A DNA stretch of 64,000 bases from Lachnoanaerobaculum sp. OBRC5-5 (GTDB lineage: Bacteria > Bacillota > Clostridia > Lachnospirales > Lachnospiraceae). The notes under the pieces are model-generated. The model made no database searches. It was not told the DNA's origin and saw nothing but the letters and a program-made list of their open reading frames with translations. Shown piece after piece: positions 62,585-64,000 of the stretch. Where the stretch lies: positions 1,900,930 to 1,964,929 of the forward strand of contig NZ_JH815185.1 in NCBI RefSeq assembly GCF_000296385.1, in the 5' to 3' direction. Position 1 is the stretch's first letter; every line of letters starts with the position of its first letter. Made by a program: the position numbers and the translations under genes.

Positions 62585-63646
62585 CTACCATCCCGTAAGT
62601 ATCATTGTTTTTATAACAGTATTGCCCTTGTCCCTCATAAGTTCAAGAGCCTGTTCTACATTTTCAAAGCCTTCAAATGTATGTGTAATCAGTTTTTCAG
62701 GTGTAAATCTTTTATGCTTTACCATTGAAAGCAGTCTTTCCATTCTGACTCTACCGCCTTTTCCAAGCTCCATATATACGGTTTTTCCTGACATACCTCT
62801 ACCTGAAGAAAACTTCGGTATCTCCATACTTCCGTCACCTGTAAAAAGTTTCAAATTTACAACCTTCCCGACACCATATCTTACCATATCTATGGCATCT
62901 GAAAAAGACTTATCATTGCCACCTGCAATTATTACCACATCTGCGCCCTTGCCTTTTGTTGCTTTAAGAACATATTCCGTAACATTGTTATCCTTATATG
63001 AAATAACCTCGCTTGCACCATATTCATATGCCAGTGGAATACTTACGCCTCTGCTTCCGACCGCAATGATTTTTCCGGCACCTCTAAGAGCGGCACCGCA
63101 TATTGCCATAAGCCCTACACCACCGATTCCAAGCACAACAACTGTATCTCCGAAATTCACCGTTTCCGCACCTGTAAAGCCTGTAGTGGCCATATCTGTA
63201 CACATAAGTCCGTCTCCGAGACTTACACCCTCAGGCAAAATAGCCAAGTTTAAATCCGCATCAGCCACTTCAAATTCTCTTGCAAAAACTCCCGGCGTAC
63301 TTCTTCCCAAAGTATTTGCACTGAAGTTTGCTCCTGCATGTAAAAAATTTCCGTCCTGTATATCTTTGTCATGAAAATTCGGTGTCATAGACGGAACAAC
63401 AACCACATCCCCTTCTTTAAAGTCTTTGACTTTTTCACCGACTTTTACAATCCTTGCAACTGCTTCATGTCCCAAAATAAGATTATCCGGTTTCTTTGAT
63501 CCGGATCCGTATACGGTATTTACATCAGATGTGCAAACCGATATCGCTACCGGTGTCAATATAGCATTATATGGATCTGAAAGTTTCGGACTTGGCAAAT
63601 CTATAATTTTTGCTTCGTTTCTCCTTATAAGCGCAAATGCCTCCAT
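62585..63646 (-). CDS. Zinc-dependent, probably NADP-type secondary alcohol dehydrogenase
   Basis: A 353-residue medium-chain dehydrogenase close to the Clostridium beijerinckii/Thermoanaerobacter secondary ADH. The zinc ligands are in SVCTSDV (Cys), GHEAV (His, Glu) and MCTDMATTG (Asp). The coenzyme loop reads GIGGVG then VGSRG with a Tyr in YEYGA, the residues that select NADP in those enzymes. An in-frame TTG 15 bases upstream would give MKGYIM, resembling the family start. The ATG at 63646 has the better ribosome-binding site (AAAGGA). First gene of the glycan operon, an odd place for an ADH. Confidence 0.9.
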   Translation of the reverse strand: MEAFALIRRNEAKIIDLPSPKLSDPYNAILTPVAISVCTSDVNTVYGSGSKKPDNLILGHEAVARIVKVGEKVKDFKEGDVVVVPSMTPNFHDKDIQDGNFLHAGANFSANTLGRSTPGVFAREFEVADADLNLAILPEGVSLGDGLMCTDMATTGFTGAETVNFGDTVVVLGIGGVGLMAICGAALRGAGKIIAVGSRGVSIPLAYEYGASEVISYKDNNVTEYVLKATKGKGADVVIIAGGNDKSFSDAIDMVRYGVGKVVNLKLFTGDGSMEIPKFSSGRGMSGKTVYMELGKGGRVRMERLLSMVKHKRFTPEKLITHTFEGFENVEQALELMRDKGNTVIKTMILTGW

Positions 63647-63677
63647 GATATATCCTTTCAATAATATTTCTTATCTA

Positions 63678-63706
63678 ATTATATATCTTAAATGCAAATG
63701 GAACAA
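63678..63706 (-). promoter_or_regulatory. Sigma-A promoter of the ADH/surface-glycan operon
   Basis: TTGTTC (63701-63706) and a perfect TATAAT (63678-63683) on the minus strand, 17 bp apart. Transcription would begin near 63671, leaving about 25 nt before the ATG. Confidence 0.7.
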
Positions 63707-63722
63707 TAGTGTTAATATAAAC

Positions 63723-63778
63723 AAAAAATGCTTATACCGACATACTAAGAAGAAATCTTTCAATAGCGGCATAAGCAT
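63723..63778 (-). terminator. Rho-independent terminator of the right-edge degV gene
   Basis: A 12-bp stem with one G-U pair (arms 63728-63739 and 63767-63778) with a 27-nt loop, followed on the minus strand by TTTTTTG. Confidence 0.8.
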
Positions 63779-63816
63779 CTTTTTCATTCTTTTAAAATCA
63801 TCAAAATTCTAATTAA

Positions 63817-64000
63817 TTATCTTTTGTCACCGACAAAAAATACTGCAACTGTTCCGGGACCTGTGTGTGCACCGTTCACATGGCCTATATCTTTTACTTC
63901 TACATTTCCCTTTAAATTCGGGAAACGAGCCTCAAGCATACTTGCCAACTTGTTTGCTTCTTTTTCTGAATCTGCATGGCTGATAAAACATTTTCCGGTA
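63817..64000 (-). CDS. DegV-family protein, C-terminal part
   Basis: The last 61 codons of a DegV protein, truncated by the window edge. It reads CFISHADSEKEANKLA, then VEVKDIGHVNGAHTGPGTVAVFFVGDKR, the conserved HTGPG-x-x-[AV]-x-FF C-terminus that lines the fatty-acid pocket. It is a second DegV paralogue besides the one at 37127. The stop codon is TAA at 63817-63819. Confidence 0.92.
   Translation of the reverse strand, partial: TGKCFISHADSEKEANKLASMLEARFPNLKGNVEVKDIGHVNGAHTGPGTVAVFFVGDKR

Noticed and set aside
62556-63374. 272-aa plus-strand frame opposite the alcohol dehydrogenase
   Set aside because: Composition is Ser/Pro/Thr-rich as expected for the antisense of a conserved gene, and the minus-strand frame has clear zinc and NADP motifs.

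Overview
The window is a low-GC, densely coded stretch of a Firmicutes chromosome. The gene set points to an anaerobic, fermentative member of the Lachnospiraceae: a Na+-type F-ATP synthase, proteins built of choline-binding-like repeats, an AsnA-type asparagine synthetase, an Rpn-like nuclease, DegV proteins, and comEC and gerM-like genes. An oral genus such as Lachnoanaerobaculum would fit, but the genus is inference. Almost everything is on the minus strand. Only four genes are on the plus strand: two repeat proteins, one zinc-ribbon protein and rpsT. I see no rRNA, tRNA, CRISPR array, prophage or complete insertion sequence.

Layout. 1-224: N-terminal part of rfbA. 384-7456: complete ATP synthase operon (atpZ-like, atpI, B, E, F, H, A, G, D, C), with its own promoter and terminator. 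7800-10913: two secreted cell-wall-binding-repeat proteins, the second a GH25 muramidase. 10914-11179: a hairpin-rich spacer that looks like a small non-autonomous element. 11180-21339: a run of tightly linked genes for lipid and glycolipid chemistry (DegT aminotransferase, dikinase-like phosphotransferase, GNAT, DgkA, CarS-like CDP-lipid synthase, PssA, PSD, UbiA-like prenyltransferase, UDP-galactopyranose mutase, two paralogous membrane proteins). 21376-28399: ltaE, hemW, lepA, an M20 peptidase and an ABC exporter. 28652-32386: accessory genes (zinc-ribbon/OB protein, Rpn nuclease, ATC-hydrolase-like protein, GHL10 protein). 32489-46727: one chained 12-gene unit (divIC, tilS, hpt, ftsH, GH13, MATE, M19 dipeptidase, an unreported 55-residue membrane peptide, degV, sensor kinase, GerMN lipoprotein, comEC). 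46799-48368: asnA and a CIRCE-controlled hsp20. 48569-52073: a Tm-1-like gene, a TIM-barrel partner, and a regulator that fuses the same TIM barrel to an AraC DNA-binding domain. 52299-54985: rpsT, trmB, htrA. 55116-63646: a surface-glycan operon (ADH, three GT2 proteins, undecaprenyl-phosphate sugar transferase, LCP ligase). 63817-64000: C-terminus of a second DegV protein.

How parts work together. The ATP synthase c subunit carries the complete Na+-ligand set, so bioenergetics is probably sodium-based. The lipid operon has the order and content of a complete CDP-lipid to aminophospholipid branch, with UbiA-like and CarS-like members reminiscent of the archaeal ether-lipid route; no glycerol-1-phosphate enzymes are present here, so the product is unknown. 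The 55-63 kb operon builds a polyprenyl-linked glycan and attaches it to the wall. The most novel candidates are the lipid operon and the Tm-1/TIM-barrel/AraC-fusion locus, where the regulator appears to have borrowed the ligand fold of the enzyme it sits next to.
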